From Vulcanimicrobiota bacterium (lineage in GTDB: Bacteria; Vulcanimicrobiota; JAJTBE01), in the NCBI GenBank assembly GCA_021107945.1, contig JAIORV010000052.1, forward strand, positions 1 to 64,000: a DNA stretch of 64,000 nucleotides, read 5' to 3'. Positions 51,338 to 60,002 of the stretch are shown here, piece by piece. The position numbers were made by a program, and so were the translations under genes. How positions within the stretch are numbered: position 1 is the first letter of the stretch; every line of letters begins with the position of its first letter. The notes below the pieces were generated by a model. That model was not told the DNA's origin, made no database searches, and worked only from the letters and a program-made list of their open reading frames with translations.

Positions 51338-52699
51338 CTAATTCCTCAAGCTGTTCACCGGTGCCGGGATTCTGCCGCCTCTTCTGATAAATTTTGATGA
51401 CGAAAACCTGTTAACAGGCATGATTGGTGCGGATCCCAGGAGTCCACCGTACTCCACAAGACCACCTTCTTTTCCTCCCGGTATCGGAAGAATCCTGACC
51501 GCTGTTGTCTTGTTGTTTATCATGCCAATAGCCATCTCATCAGCAATTATCGCCGCTATTGTCTCCACGGGAGTATCCCCCGGAACCGCGAACATGTCAA
51601 GCCCCACCGAACAAACTGAGGTCATCGCCTCGAGTTTGTCGAGGGAAAGCGCTCCTCTTTGAACCGCTCTTATCATTCCCTCATCTTCGCTGATCGGTAT
51701 GAATGCGCCGGAAAGTCCGCCTACGTATGATGAAGCCATCGCTCCTCCTTTTTTAACAGCGTCAATCATCATTGCAAGCGCCGCCGTTGTCCCGTGAGTA
51801 CCGCACATTTCCAGTCCCATTTCCTCAAGAATATTGGCAACGGAATCACCGGGTGCAGGAGTGGGAGCAAGTGAAAGGTCAACAATGCCGAAGTCGAATC
51901 CCAATCTTTTTGAGACCTCTCTTCCGACAAGCTCTCCCATACGTGTAATTTTGAAAGATGTTTTCTTTATCGCTTCTGCAATCTCACCCAGATCAGCGTC
52001 TTCCATTCTCGTCAGGACAGATCTGACAACACCGGGACCGCTCACCCCCATATTGATAGTACATTCACCCTCGCCGAATCCATGCATTGCGCCTGCTATA
52101 AACGGGTTATCCTCGGTGATATTACAAAAAACCACCAGCTTGGCACAACCGACTCCCTGCCTGTCCGCCGTTCTGAAAGCCGTCTCCTTTATTATCTCCG
52201 ACATTCTGAGAACTGCGTCCATGTTGATCCCTGCCCTTGTCGAGGCAAGGCTCAGCGATGAGCAAACGGTATCGGTCTTTTCCAGGGTTTCGGGAATGGA
52301 GTTCATCAGGATATCGTCACAAGTTTTTATCCCCTTATGAACAAGAGCGGAGAATCCTCCGATGTAATTAATATCCAATTCTTTCGCCGCCCTGTCCATT
52401 GCATATGCTATGGGAAGGTAAGAATCTGTCCTGCAGGACGACGCGACATACGAGATGGGAGTCACGGCAAGCCTGCAGTTGGCGATGGGTATTCCGTATT
52501 CATCTGATATTTCATCTACAACCGCTCTCAGGTTCTGCGCCTTAGATACGATTTTTTCATATATCCTTTTTGCCGTTTCCTCACAGGAATTATGTGAGCA
52601 GTCGCTCAAGCTGATTCCAAGAGTGACGGTCCTTATATCGAAGTTTTCCATCTCGATCATGCGAATTGTCTCGAAAACTTCTTCTGCAGTAAAAAGCAT
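51338..52699 (-). CDS. PFL-like family (UPF0210/DUF711) protein
   Basis: 453 residues, usual length. Opening [33 protein letters not shown] and the family stretches [74 protein letters not shown] and closing [12 protein letters not shown]. Structural work places the family in the PFL/ribonucleotide-reductase-like barrel, without a known reaction. In many genomes an ACT-domain protein (UPF0237) is next to it; it is missing here. GAGGTAA precedes the ATG. Confidence 0.95.
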   Translation of the reverse strand: MLFTAEEVFETIRMIEMENFDIRTVTLGISLSDCSHNSCEETAKRIYEKIVSKAQNLRAVVDEISDEYGIPIANCRLAVTPISYVASSCRTDSYLPIAYAMDRAAKELDINYIGGFSALVHKGIKTCDDILMNSIPETLEKTDTVCSSLSLASTRAGINMDAVLRMSEIIKETAFRTADRQGVGCAKLVVFCNITEDNPFIAGAMHGFGEGECTINMGVSGPGVVRSVLTRMEDADLGEIAEAIKKTSFKITRMGELVGREVSKRLGFDFGIVDLSLAPTPAPGDSVANILEEMGLEMCGTHGTTAALAMMIDAVKKGGAMASSYVGGLSGAFIPISEDEGMIRAVQRGALSLDKLEAMTSVCSVGLDMFAVPGDTPVETIAAIIADEMAIGMINNKTTAVRILPIPGGKEGGLVEYGGLLGSAPIMPVNRFSSSKFIRRGGRIPAPVNSLRN

Positions 52700-52748
52700 C
52701 TGTTACCTCAATTCTATATTTAAATAAGAAATATACATTATCCGTAAG

Positions 52749-52830
52749 TATTCAGTTCCCCTTTACAAGAGTGACTTCCTGCCTCGAAAATCGTAGCCGT
52801 CAGTCTCTCCTGCATTAAGTGGGCTGAATA
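52749..52830. repeat. Repeat family A, short copy
   Basis: 82 bases from TATTCAG (52749-52755) to CTGAATA (52824-52830). The interior contains GACTTCCTGCCTCG and CAGTCTCTCCTGC of the long copy at 36421, but lacks the central GGTCGGGAGACC part. Confidence 0.55.
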
Positions 52831-52837
52831 AATACTG

Positions 52838-53803
52838 TTACCCCAGGTTCTTTTGCATATATTCGAATGAAGTGCCACGGGGGGATCTTTTCATTATGAA
52901 GTCATAAGCCTTTTGTTTTATAATTAGCCATAAAAGCTCATCAATCATGCATAGTTCCGAGGATATTTTTCCCGTTGGATTGATCACTTGTTCGAAGAAA
53001 AGGTCAAATTTATCCTTGATATATTGGTGTGAGACCTCATCACGCATTAATTTCGCAAGGTCTCCCAGTATTTCGCCCTGCTTGCGGTAGAATGGAATTT
53101 GCCCCCTGAGAAGATCCCTTTGCTTCAAGTAATATTGATATTTCTTGCTATCCATTTTTTTGATCTCAACATCCGAATATTTCTCCAGGTTCTTCCATCG
53201 ATAATTCCTTCGTTTAAGCATTCCCGGAATTCTTTTGAGGGCTATCTCTAATAAATGCTGCCCCACTCTGACTGTCTTGTCAATTTTCCTGTGATCCATT
53301 AAAAGTACATAATACCCGGCAATCTCGATAAGACTCATTCCGATAGCTTCATACGCATATTTTTTGGAGGAGGACGCTTTCAATTTGATCATAAGAACGT
53401 TTTCATCCGCTTGAAGCTCTGACAGGTTATGTTGGTAAATTTCGAAAATATCTTTTTGTCCGTATCTAAGCAGATCATCAAAGATCTCCCGGTTTCTTTT
53501 GGTAAGAAGACTTTGTAATATTGAATCATCCAGGCGATTTGTTCTTATCCATTGCGTTACCATGCGGAAGAGGAAATATCTTGAATCATCGATTAAGGAG
53601 CCCATTCTGAAAGCAAAGTGTTCACATTGGTCAATGAACTTCATTCCCAGTTTTTCATTTCCGACCATGATCAATGAAACCCCTTTTTCCAGGGAGTCGG
53701 ATGCATAAGCATTAATGAGGGGCAAGGGAATCAGGTCGGCGAGATTCTCTTCCCCGGGCTCTATTGCACTTGCGTGGTTCTGCCAGTATTCCAGATTTTT
53801 CAA
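52838..53803 (-). CDS. Hypothetical helical protein
   Basis: 321 residues; I do not recognise a family. All-helical appearance with charged and aromatic residues, no signal peptide and no transmembrane segment. Features: a mid-region with KKYAYEAIGMSLIEIAGYYVLLMDHRKID that could be a buried helix pair, and a Lys/Tyr-rich stretch (NYRWKNLEKYSDVEIKKMDSKKYQYYLKQRD). It is followed, 34 bases from its start codon, by the divergently placed end of the PEBP lipoprotein gene (53838), both on the minus strand. No Shine-Dalgarno sequence stands out before 53803. Function unknown. Confidence 0.6.
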   Translation of the reverse strand: MKNLEYWQNHASAIEPGEENLADLIPLPLINAYASDSLEKGVSLIMVGNEKLGMKFIDQCEHFAFRMGSLIDDSRYFLFRMVTQWIRTNRLDDSILQSLLTKRNREIFDDLLRYGQKDIFEIYQHNLSELQADENVLMIKLKASSSKKYAYEAIGMSLIEIAGYYVLLMDHRKIDKTVRVGQHLLEIALKRIPGMLKRRNYRWKNLEKYSDVEIKKMDSKKYQYYLKQRDLLRGQIPFYRKQGEILGDLAKLMRDEVSHQYIKDKFDLFFEQVINPTGKISSELCMIDELLWLIIKQKAYDFIMKRSPRGTSFEYMQKNLG

Positions 53804-53837
53804 GATATTATACCGTAGTTAATTGTTCGACTTGAAT

Positions 53838-54563
53838 TTATCTCTTATATTGTCCCATCAACTGCCCTCTGGCAAGTATGTGTCCTTCCATTGCCTTTTC
53901 GATCTCCACTTTTCTTGAGGCGGCAGGCAGTGCCAATTCCTTATCCAGAGCATAAATTTTGAATAAATATCGGTGAGGGCTTCCAGGAGGCGGCTTCGGC
54001 CCATAATAACCAATTCTGCCAAAGCTATTCGCGCCTTGTTTTACGGTTCCCATTATTTGAAGCAGTTTCGGGACATTTTCAGGGAGTGATGTAGTATCAG
54101 ACTTGATGTTGAATATCACCCAGTGAGTCCATACGCCTGCCGTGGCGTCAGAGTCGTCGCATATAATAGCGAAGCTTCTTGTGCCTATCGGTGGTTTGTT
54201 CCAGGACAGAGCGGGAGAAACATCCATAGAATCACCGGTGAATTTCTTCGGAATAAACATTCCTTCCATAAAAGCTTCACTTTTCAGATTAAGATCAATA
54301 CTCTTTCCCCCAGGTGTTGCAGTATCAATGGGAGACAGGGGAGATTGTGTAGCTACCAGGATGGGCGTCCCAACAGGCATAATTCCCATTGTCTTTTCGG
54401 GTGACGGTACAGTCGAAGATTCGATCCTTGGTTTGGGATTTTTTGCCGGAGTTACTGTTGCTCGAGGACTCCGACTTTTAGGACTGCTACAGGAGCAAAG
54501 AAGAAACATTGTTACGGCCAAAACTATGAATAGCGCCCACCAACAATTTCTTTTTTTATTCAA
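53838..54563 (-). CDS. PEBP-family (YbhB/YbcL-like) lipoprotein
   Basis: 241 residues. Begins with TTG at 54563 behind AAAGGAGG at 54572-54579, encoding a signal peptide WWALFIVLAVTMFLLCSC with lipobox (LLCSC) and a Pro/Ser/Thr-rich linker. Residues 85-240 are a phosphatidylethanolamine-binding fold: LKSEAFMEGMFIPKKFTGDSMDVSPALSW, FAIICDDSDA, WTHWVIFNI, YYGPKPPPGSPHRYLFKIYALD and a closing helix with AMEGHILARGQLMGQY, matching YbhB/YbcL. The DxxxP and GxPH ligand-site residues are present. Its periplasmic ligand is unknown. Upstream codons in frame to 54695 fall in a repeat and are not part of the gene. Confidence 0.88.
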   Translation of the reverse strand: MNKKRNCWWALFIVLAVTMFLLCSCSSPKSRSPRATVTPAKNPKPRIESSTVPSPEKTMGIMPVGTPILVATQSPLSPIDTATPGGKSIDLNLKSEAFMEGMFIPKKFTGDSMDVSPALSWNKPPIGTRSFAIICDDSDATAGVWTHWVIFNIKSDTTSLPENVPKLLQIMGTVKQGANSFGRIGYYGPKPPPGSPHRYLFKIYALDKELALPAASRKVEIEKAMEGHILARGQLMGQYKR

Positions 54564-55014
54564 TAGAAAATGACCTCCTTTATTTTTCTCACATTCAGGC
54601 TGCTTCCAGTGATTGATGATACTTTTTACTGCAAAGACCAATAATTTTCTTTGCGCCTGCCCTGGCGAAGACCAGGATTCTTTGCAGATTTGCATCTTTA
54701 TTATTATTCCAACTAACTAAGCTGATTTCAAAAAGTATTGTCCGTTATTTTTTTACTCGAAACCTTTCTATTACGGGAGAATTAATTAATAGTTTATTTT
54801 TGCCATTTTCTAAAAATGGCTTTTCATAAGAGAAAATCGTTAAAGGGTATTTTCTTTCTTGTGAAAATATCTCCTCCATCGTAACTCCTTGAAAAATATT
54901 TTATGGAAGAGACATCCCCATCCCGATAAAATGAAGGATTAATTTGATATTATGTTAAAATAACCTGATACGGGATTTAATCTAAAACTCAGGTAAGGAT
55001 GTTGAAATTATCGA
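54564..55014. repeat. Spacer with repeat fragments
   Basis: Contains CTGCAAAGACCAATAATTTTCTTTGCGCCTG (periodic family), CCTGGCGAAGACCAGG (compare 29108), TAAGCTGATTTCAAAAAGTATTGTC at 54718 (left end of family B) and AGAGACATCCCCATCCCGATAA at 54906 (compare 60-85). Nothing resembling a gene. Confidence 0.5.
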
Positions 55015-56529
55015 ATGGATATGATTGGTGATATACTTCTCGATCGCTACCGCATTGATCTTATGATTGGCGAAGGTGGCATGGGCAAGGTATTTCGAGC
55101 AAAGGATATGTACACGGGAAAAGATGTAGCTGTCAAAATTCTCAAGGAAGAACTGTCTTTGAAATCCACATATCTCCGGAGGTTCAAACGTGAGATAAGA
55201 TCCGGAGGAATGCTGGATCATGAAAGCATAGTAAAATTACTTGATAATGATAAGATAAACGGAAAGCCTTTCCTTGTGATGGAATATGTGGAAGGACAGA
55301 ATCTCAGGCATTGGTCGAGAAATAAAAGACGCGCAATTCCACTTCTTCTTGAAAAATTCGAGATGATCTGCGATGCCATCGATCACGCCCACAAGCTTGG
55401 CATTATTCACAGGGATATGAAACCAGAGAATGTACTTGTCACATACAACGGCAAGGTAAAAATAATGGATTTTGGTCTTGCCCGCAAGGTGCAAGAGACA
55501 AGCATGATCACATCCCCGGGCACATTTATAGGGACGGTTGTATATACTTCACCGGAGCAGGCATCCGGCAAGGAAGTTGACCACAGGTGCGACCTATATG
55601 CAATAGGCGTTATGATGTTTGAAATGTTGTCGGGCAAACTTCCATTCAAGGGAGATGACCCTATATCGGTTCTTTTCCAGCATATTCACAACGACCCACC
55701 CTTTATCAGGGAATTCGGTAAGCATATACCTGAATCAATCGAAGTATTCCTCCAGAAAGTCATGGCCAAGGAACCTCCGGAAAGACCTCAGACGGCAAAA
55801 GAAATGGCACAGATAATCAAAGCTATCAGGCTTGCCCTTGTCGGCAGTTCAGCATCACATGGTAAGGTTGTCTATCCCGGAACCAGGAGAAAAACCGCCA
55901 TACCGCAGCAAGTGAAAAGAGAAAAGAAAGAGTCGGAGCCTTCAACTAAGGCAAGTGTGAAACCTGTGGGATCGGTGGAAGTCTCTTTCCTGTTGCTTGA
56001 ACTTTCGGATTTTACTACATTGACCAAAAGTATCGATGCAAGAACAGTATTGGAATTCCTGGATAATTTCTCCCGGAGGATAGATTACGACATTACCCGG
56101 CATGGAGGCAAGGTCATACAAAGCAGCGGTCCCAGCGCATTTTATATATTCCGCTCGACGGACAGCAAGGAATATGCCATGGATGCCGCTCTTGCCGCTA
56201 TTGAATGTCAACGCTCCATGAAAGAGATGAAAGAGGGAAAAGGAGCTATCCCGTTCAGACGAATATCAATGAATGTGGGAATTCAAACAGAAAAAATCCC
56301 TGCCGAGTTTTCAGTCGAGGAAGGATTCTCGAAAATAATAATAAGAGGAAGCCTTTATCACACCGCCAGATTAATTCAAAAACGAAGCAAATCACTAAGG
56401 GGAGATTCCATCCTTGTCTGTGAAAACACATTCAAAAGAGCACAAGAGAAAATAGAAGGCTCCATTTATAAAAAGATGTATGTAAGAGGAAAACGGGATC
56501 CGGTGATTGTTTATAACGTGGATTGGTAG
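55015..56529 (+). CDS. Ser/Thr protein kinase with degenerate cyclase domain
   Basis: 504 residues. Residues 10-275 are a Hanks-type kinase: glycine loop GEGGMGKV, VAVK with Lys41, catalytic HRDMKPEN (132-139), MDFG (151-154) and GTVVYTSPEQASG activation segment; all catalytic residues are intact. No membrane anchor or PASTA domain. Residues 320-500 match a class III nucleotidyl cyclase (LELSDFTTLTKSI, HGGKVIQSSGPSAFYIF, MNVGIQTE, YHTARLIQKRS), but the first metal Asp is Glu (LEL) and the second, in the GDG motif, is Pro (SGPSA). So it is probably a pseudo-cyclase used for sensing. No good Shine-Dalgarno sequence. Confidence 0.9.
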   Translation: MDMIGDILLDRYRIDLMIGEGGMGKVFRAKDMYTGKDVAVKILKEELSLKSTYLRRFKREIRSGGMLDHESIVKLLDNDKINGKPFLVMEYVEGQNLRHWSRNKRRAIPLLLEKFEMICDAIDHAHKLGIIHRDMKPENVLVTYNGKVKIMDFGLARKVQETSMITSPGTFIGTVVYTSPEQASGKEVDHRCDLYAIGVMMFEMLSGKLPFKGDDPISVLFQHIHNDPPFIREFGKHIPESIEVFLQKVMAKEPPERPQTAKEMAQIIKAIRLALVGSSASHGKVVYPGTRRKTAIPQQVKREKKESEPSTKASVKPVGSVEVSFLLLELSDFTTLTKSIDARTVLEFLDNFSRRIDYDITRHGGKVIQSSGPSAFYIFRSTDSKEYAMDAALAAIECQRSMKEMKEGKGAIPFRRISMNVGIQTEKIPAEFSVEEGFSKIIIRGSLYHTARLIQKRSKSLRGDSILVCENTFKRAQEKIEGSIYKKMYVRGKRDPVIVYNVDW

Positions 56530-56642
56530 AAGAGTATGGAGGGCGGAAGGCGGAGACCGGATGACGGAAAATAGGTCGTATAGCGAGTCAAAACCCGGGA
56601 TTCATTTATTCTCATATAATTCGCAACGAAAGGAAACCTAAA

Positions 56643-57083
56643 ATGAGAGACAAAAAACAAATTGAGGAGAAAGCTCAGAAGCTCGTTGAAATGACATCAG
56701 GTTTCTGCAAAGAGCGACTTGACGAGGATTATGAAGGCTTGTGCAAAAAGCTGATCTTGAAAATGAGCAGGAAGCGGAATGTCCCCTTTCTTACAGGAAG
56801 GTTGAATATCTGGGCGGCTGCGGTCGTTTATTCCCTCGGACAGATTAATTTTCTCTTCGACAAACAAACCAAGCCTTATGTGAATGCCGACGATATATGC
56901 GGCTATTTCAAAACATCCAGGACCACGACCTCGCAAAAAGCTAAGAAAATCAGAGATATGTTTAAAATGACATATTGGGACGCTGAGTTTTCCAGGCAAC
57001 AAATGATGGACGATAATCCGTATGCCAAATTTGCAATGGTTGACGGTTTTATTGTGTCTGTCGATGACTTGCCAGAGCCTTGA
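56643..57083 (+). CDS. DUF6398 family protein
   Basis: 146 residues. The sequence reads as the DUF6398 domain: EEKAQKLVEMTSGFCKERLDEDYEGLCKKL, then FLTGRLNIWAAAVVYSLGQINFLFDK, ADDICGYFKTSRTTTSQKAKKIRDMFKM. The second half is a helix-turn-helix-like region (TSRTTTSQKAKKIR) that may bind nucleic acid. The family often sits in mobile or defence-associated neighbourhoods, but its function is unknown. Start at 56643 with AAAGGAAACC ahead of the ATG. Confidence 0.75.
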   Translation: MRDKKQIEEKAQKLVEMTSGFCKERLDEDYEGLCKKLILKMSRKRNVPFLTGRLNIWAAAVVYSLGQINFLFDKQTKPYVNADDICGYFKTSRTTTSQKAKKIRDMFKMTYWDAEFSRQQMMDDNPYAKFAMVDGFIVSVDDLPEP

Positions 57084-57348
57084 TGAGGACGAATAATCCA
57101 GGGTATTCCATAATTGGATTGAAGTATATAATATAGAATATGAAAATATTGGGCGCTGCCCCTAGTTTTCCGGGAGTGTCCTCACCGGAGCCTGAAGTAT
57201 ATGACCCCGGCAAAGGTTATGGATGTGGATAGAAGGGGATACCGGCGTCAGCATAGAAGGAGAGGGCTAAACCAAACCGGACCGGATGAAGGTTCTTCTT
57301 CACACCTTGAAGTTAGTAAAAAACCTGTCATAACAATGGGGTCGCTTA

Positions 57349-57564
57349 ATGGACATAAAAAAACGTCCAAATCATAAGATATACATTCAAGTGCTTCGTA
57401 AAATGTCGCCTGAAGAAAGGTTGCTCAAGGCATTTGAGTTGTCTGAATTTGCCAGGCAGCTTTTTATTCATGGGTTGCGCAAGAGGTTCCCGAATCTTGA
57501 CAATGAAGAATTCAAAAAACTACTCCTGGAGCGTCTGGATAAATGTCACAACAGGAATTATTAA
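57349..57564 (+). CDS. Small partner protein of a nucleotidyltransferase pair
   Basis: 71 residues. Contains RKMSPEERLLKAFELSEFARQLFIHGLRKRFP and ends DKCHNRNY, a pattern I have seen repeatedly directly upstream of MNT-like nucleotidyltransferase genes in bacteria and archaea. It overlaps the next gene by 22 bases (57543-57564), as tight toxin-antitoxin pairs do. No known domain name. It is probably the regulator or antitoxin of the pair, by analogy. Confidence 0.65.
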   Translation: MDIKKRPNHKIYIQVLRKMSPEERLLKAFELSEFARQLFIHGLRKRFPNLDNEEFKKLLLERLDKCHNRNY

Positions 57565-58109
57565 AAAAGGTTATTCAAGTACTTGCTCAAGTTGGAATCC
57601 AATATATGATAACGGGTTCTACCGTTTCAAGCTTACAAGGCGAACCACGGGCCACCCATGATATAGATATAGTCATTGCTATTCAAAAATCACAAGCTAT
57701 GAAATTAGTCGAAGCTTTCCCTGTGTCGGATTTTTATTTAGATGAAGACAGTATTCTTGATGCAATTAACAGGCAGAAGATGTTTAATCTAATTGATATA
57801 AACAGTGGGGATAAGGTTGATTTTTGGATGTTAACCGATGCGCCTTTTGACCGGTCACGTTTTTCACGCAAGGTTAGTGAAGAATTTATGGGCATATATA
57901 TGCAATTCTCAAGCCCGGAAGACACAATCCTGGCTAAATTGAGATGGGCAAAACTCTCAGGTGGCAGTAAAAAACAATTTATCGATGCCCTACGGGTTTA
58001 TGAAGTGCAGTATGGCAAATTAGACATAGATTATCTTGGAGATTGGGCAAAGAAATTAAAGGTTGAATCATTGTGGAAGCGATTATTGGAAGAAGCGGAA
58101 ACAATATAA
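57543..58109 (+). CDS. MNT/AbiEii-like nucleotidyltransferase
   Basis: 188 residues of the nucleotidyltransferase superfamily. The fingerprint is ITGSTVSSLQG (GS motif), then THDIDIVI (DxD metal ligands) and KVDFWML (third Asp), followed by a helical part with EDTILAKLRWAKLSGG and the basic DALRVYEVQYGKLDIDYLGDWA. Relatives include AbiEii and MenT toxins (which add nucleotides to tRNA) and DUF6036 proteins. With the overlapping partner gene upstream it forms a likely toxin-antitoxin or phage-defence pair. All catalytic residues are present. Confidence 0.78.
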   Translation: MSQQELLKKVIQVLAQVGIQYMITGSTVSSLQGEPRATHDIDIVIAIQKSQAMKLVEAFPVSDFYLDEDSILDAINRQKMFNLIDINSGDKVDFWMLTDAPFDRSRFSRKVSEEFMGIYMQFSSPEDTILAKLRWAKLSGGSKKQFIDALRVYEVQYGKLDIDYLGDWAKKLKVESLWKRLLEEAETI

Positions 58110-58782
58110 TTGAGGTACGGCAATAGAAAAAAAACAAACCTGATATGTGTGCTTCAAGAAATCAGGTGTGATAATTCTCCTTGCATTGACGACCGAATTT
58201 TTGCCGGCTGATGGCGAATTGGTATTAATTTGCGGTTGTCAGTTATCGGTTATCGGTTGTGTTTTTTTACCGCAAAGACCACAAAGGACGCAAAGGGGAA
58301 TGGATTGCGAGAGGTCAACCAAAGGGGTCAGGTCTTGAATTTGGTAATTTCTACCTCTTTCAAATCCTCCCGATCCTTTATTTCTCTTTTTCATCTTCCA
58401 TCTCTTACCCATATTTCTTCTTTTACTTCTTTTCACGCTGATTCTTCTCTTTCCTCACAATCTTACTGAGAGTTGAATTATGGATCTTTAAGAAATCCGC
58501 TATCTCTTTAAAGTATAGCCATATTCGACAATGTCAACTTATTACCAGAAGCCTGGAAGACAATCTTTCCATCTTGGGAATTTCCTTCGTCTTTCACTTT
58601 CTCTCGTTATAAAAAATTATTATTTTCAAGACCATACACCTACCCCTTTTCCAAGACCTGCCCCAAATCTCTCTATCTCTTGTCATTTTTCTGAGCACAT
58701 CAATTTTTTCCTATAAGCAGGATTCCCCAATTTTCAGAATGAATTATGGCCGGGTATGAATTCTTTATAAGGAGTATTCGGC
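58110..58782. other. Accessory spacer with RAYT scar
   Basis: A periodic-motif copy (CCGCAAAGACCACAAAGGACGCAAAG at 58270-58295), the REP-like end and RAYT remnant at 58324-58529, then low-complexity AT-rich sequence up to the ribosome-binding site AAGGAG of the next gene (58769-58774). No further gene is convincing. Confidence 0.5.
58324..58529 (-). mobile_element. Decayed REP-associated tyrosine transposase (RAYT) fragment 1
   Basis: Minus strand 58529 to about 58445 encodes VEYGYTLK then, after one lost base, EIADFLKIHNSTLSKIVRK, the C-terminal helix-turn-helix typical of RAYT (Y1) transposases. The rest of the transposase, including its catalytic HuH and tyrosine region, is gone. At 58324-58345 on the plus strand stands the REP-like end GGGGTCAGGTCTTGAATTTGG-type that marks such elements. 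The single-base frameshift and missing domains show this is an inactive scar. Confidence 0.75.
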
Positions 58783-59826
58783 TTGGAAGTAAAATTTCTT
58801 GAAAATTATATGTTAAAATGCAAAGGAAAAATTCTTGTTCAGGAAGGTAACCCATTATTTGCTGAAGTGATGGAAATAAAAGCCATTCAGTATTCTGCAG
58901 AAGAAGATTGTTGTCCGGTTTGTCGTTATTTTGATGGCGTGCTTTTCGATCCTTTATCCCCAGAATATGAGGAGTTTGCTCCAGCAAATAAATATTGTTT
59001 AAATAAAGAATGTCGTTGTATTCCTGTATATACTGGTAAAGATGAGATTGGAACAAAGCCTGAAAAAGTGAGGAGACCATCTAAGCAGCTATTAGAGACG
59101 GGAATTCCAACTCAAGAAGATTTAGATTTTATGAATAGGGATGAAATTGCTAATAAAAAGAAAGAAGAAAGAGAGAGAAAAAAAGAAGCAAGAGTGCAAG
59201 TCCAAAAAAGACAGTTTGAGGAAAATATTGAGAAGGCAATTTCTTTTATCGATGAAAAGCAATTAGATAAAGCAGAAAACATTCTTATCAAAGCATTTAA
59301 AATTAAAACAGTTCATATGTATTATAAAATACAGGCAATCAAAAAACTTATTAAAAAGAAAAAATATGACATTGCATTTGGGTTTGCAGATGAAAATTAC
59401 AATAATGAATTATTACAAATGGAAAAACTAAGAAATATGAAGTCAAAAAAAAATGATTTAATCTATAGAATTAATATCTGTAAAAAAAATCTAAAAGAAT
59501 TGATCCAATTAAAAATTAACATTTTGCAAAAAAAAGGCAACATACAGAAAGCCTTGGATATATTCGAAGAAAAACTAAAATTGCCTTGGAATGCAAGCGA
59601 ATATTTAGGAATGGCAAAAACAGCATTAAAGGCAGAAAGGGAAGATCTTAGTAAAAAGTATTGTAAATTAGGTTTAAAGATAAATTCAAAACATAAATCT
59701 CTATTGAAGTTTAGTGAGAAATTTGGGATCAAGTTGAAGAGTAGAGATTTACAACTCACCAAAAAGCCAGAAGTAATGGCTAAACCAGATGAGTCCCAAA
59801 AAAGATGGTGGGAATTCTGGAAATGA
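58783..59826 (+). CDS. Hypothetical protein with phage Mu F-like Cys motif and helical repeats
   Basis: 347 residues starting with TTG behind AAGGAG. Residues 40-85 have CPVCRYFDG, then FAPANKYCLNKECRCIPVY, a pattern like the C-terminal cysteine/histidine zinc cluster of phage head-morphogenesis (Mu F-type) proteins (CxxC..DG..C..CRC). The central part is very rich in Lys, Asn and Ile, with TPR-like helices (QKKGNIQKALDIFEEKL) and a long basic coil (KKKEERERKKEARV). It ends in the aromatic RWWEFWK. The base composition is markedly more A-rich than neighbouring genes, and RAYT scars flank it on both sides, so it is probably acquired. Function unknown. Confidence 0.65.
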   Translation: MEVKFLENYMLKCKGKILVQEGNPLFAEVMEIKAIQYSAEEDCCPVCRYFDGVLFDPLSPEYEEFAPANKYCLNKECRCIPVYTGKDEIGTKPEKVRRPSKQLLETGIPTQEDLDFMNRDEIANKKKEERERKKEARVQVQKRQFEENIEKAISFIDEKQLDKAENILIKAFKIKTVHMYYKIQAIKKLIKKKKYDIAFGFADENYNNELLQMEKLRNMKSKKNDLIYRINICKKNLKELIQLKINILQKKGNIQKALDIFEEKLKLPWNASEYLGMAKTALKAEREDLSKKYCKLGLKINSKHKSLLKFSEKFGIKLKSRDLQLTKKPEVMAKPDESQKRWWEFWK

Positions 59827-59841
59827 CTTTAGAAGAGGCAT

Positions 59842-59965
59842 GGGGTCAAAAAAATTCGCAATCTCATTAAGAGTATAACCGTGGGTCAAATAAGCACAAT
59901 AAATCCTTTCATTCCTCACCTTCTTATCCTCAAATAAAGAATTACCAATTTCAAGACCTGACCTC
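59842..59965 (-). mobile_element. RAYT-derived miniature element (fragment 2)
   Basis: About 124 bases whose plus-strand ends are GGGGTCA (59842-59848) and TCAAGACCTGACC (inverted REP end near 59951-59963). The minus strand between encodes FEDKKVRNERIYCAYLTHGYTL and NEIANFFDP, again the C-terminal RAYT region (helix before the VEYGYTLKEIA motif). So this is an internally deleted transposon of the same family as 58324-58529. The two flank the 58783 gene. Confidence 0.75.
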
Positions 59966-60002
59966 TATCTTGTTTGCCCCCCAGCTTGTTGGAACATTGA
60001 AC

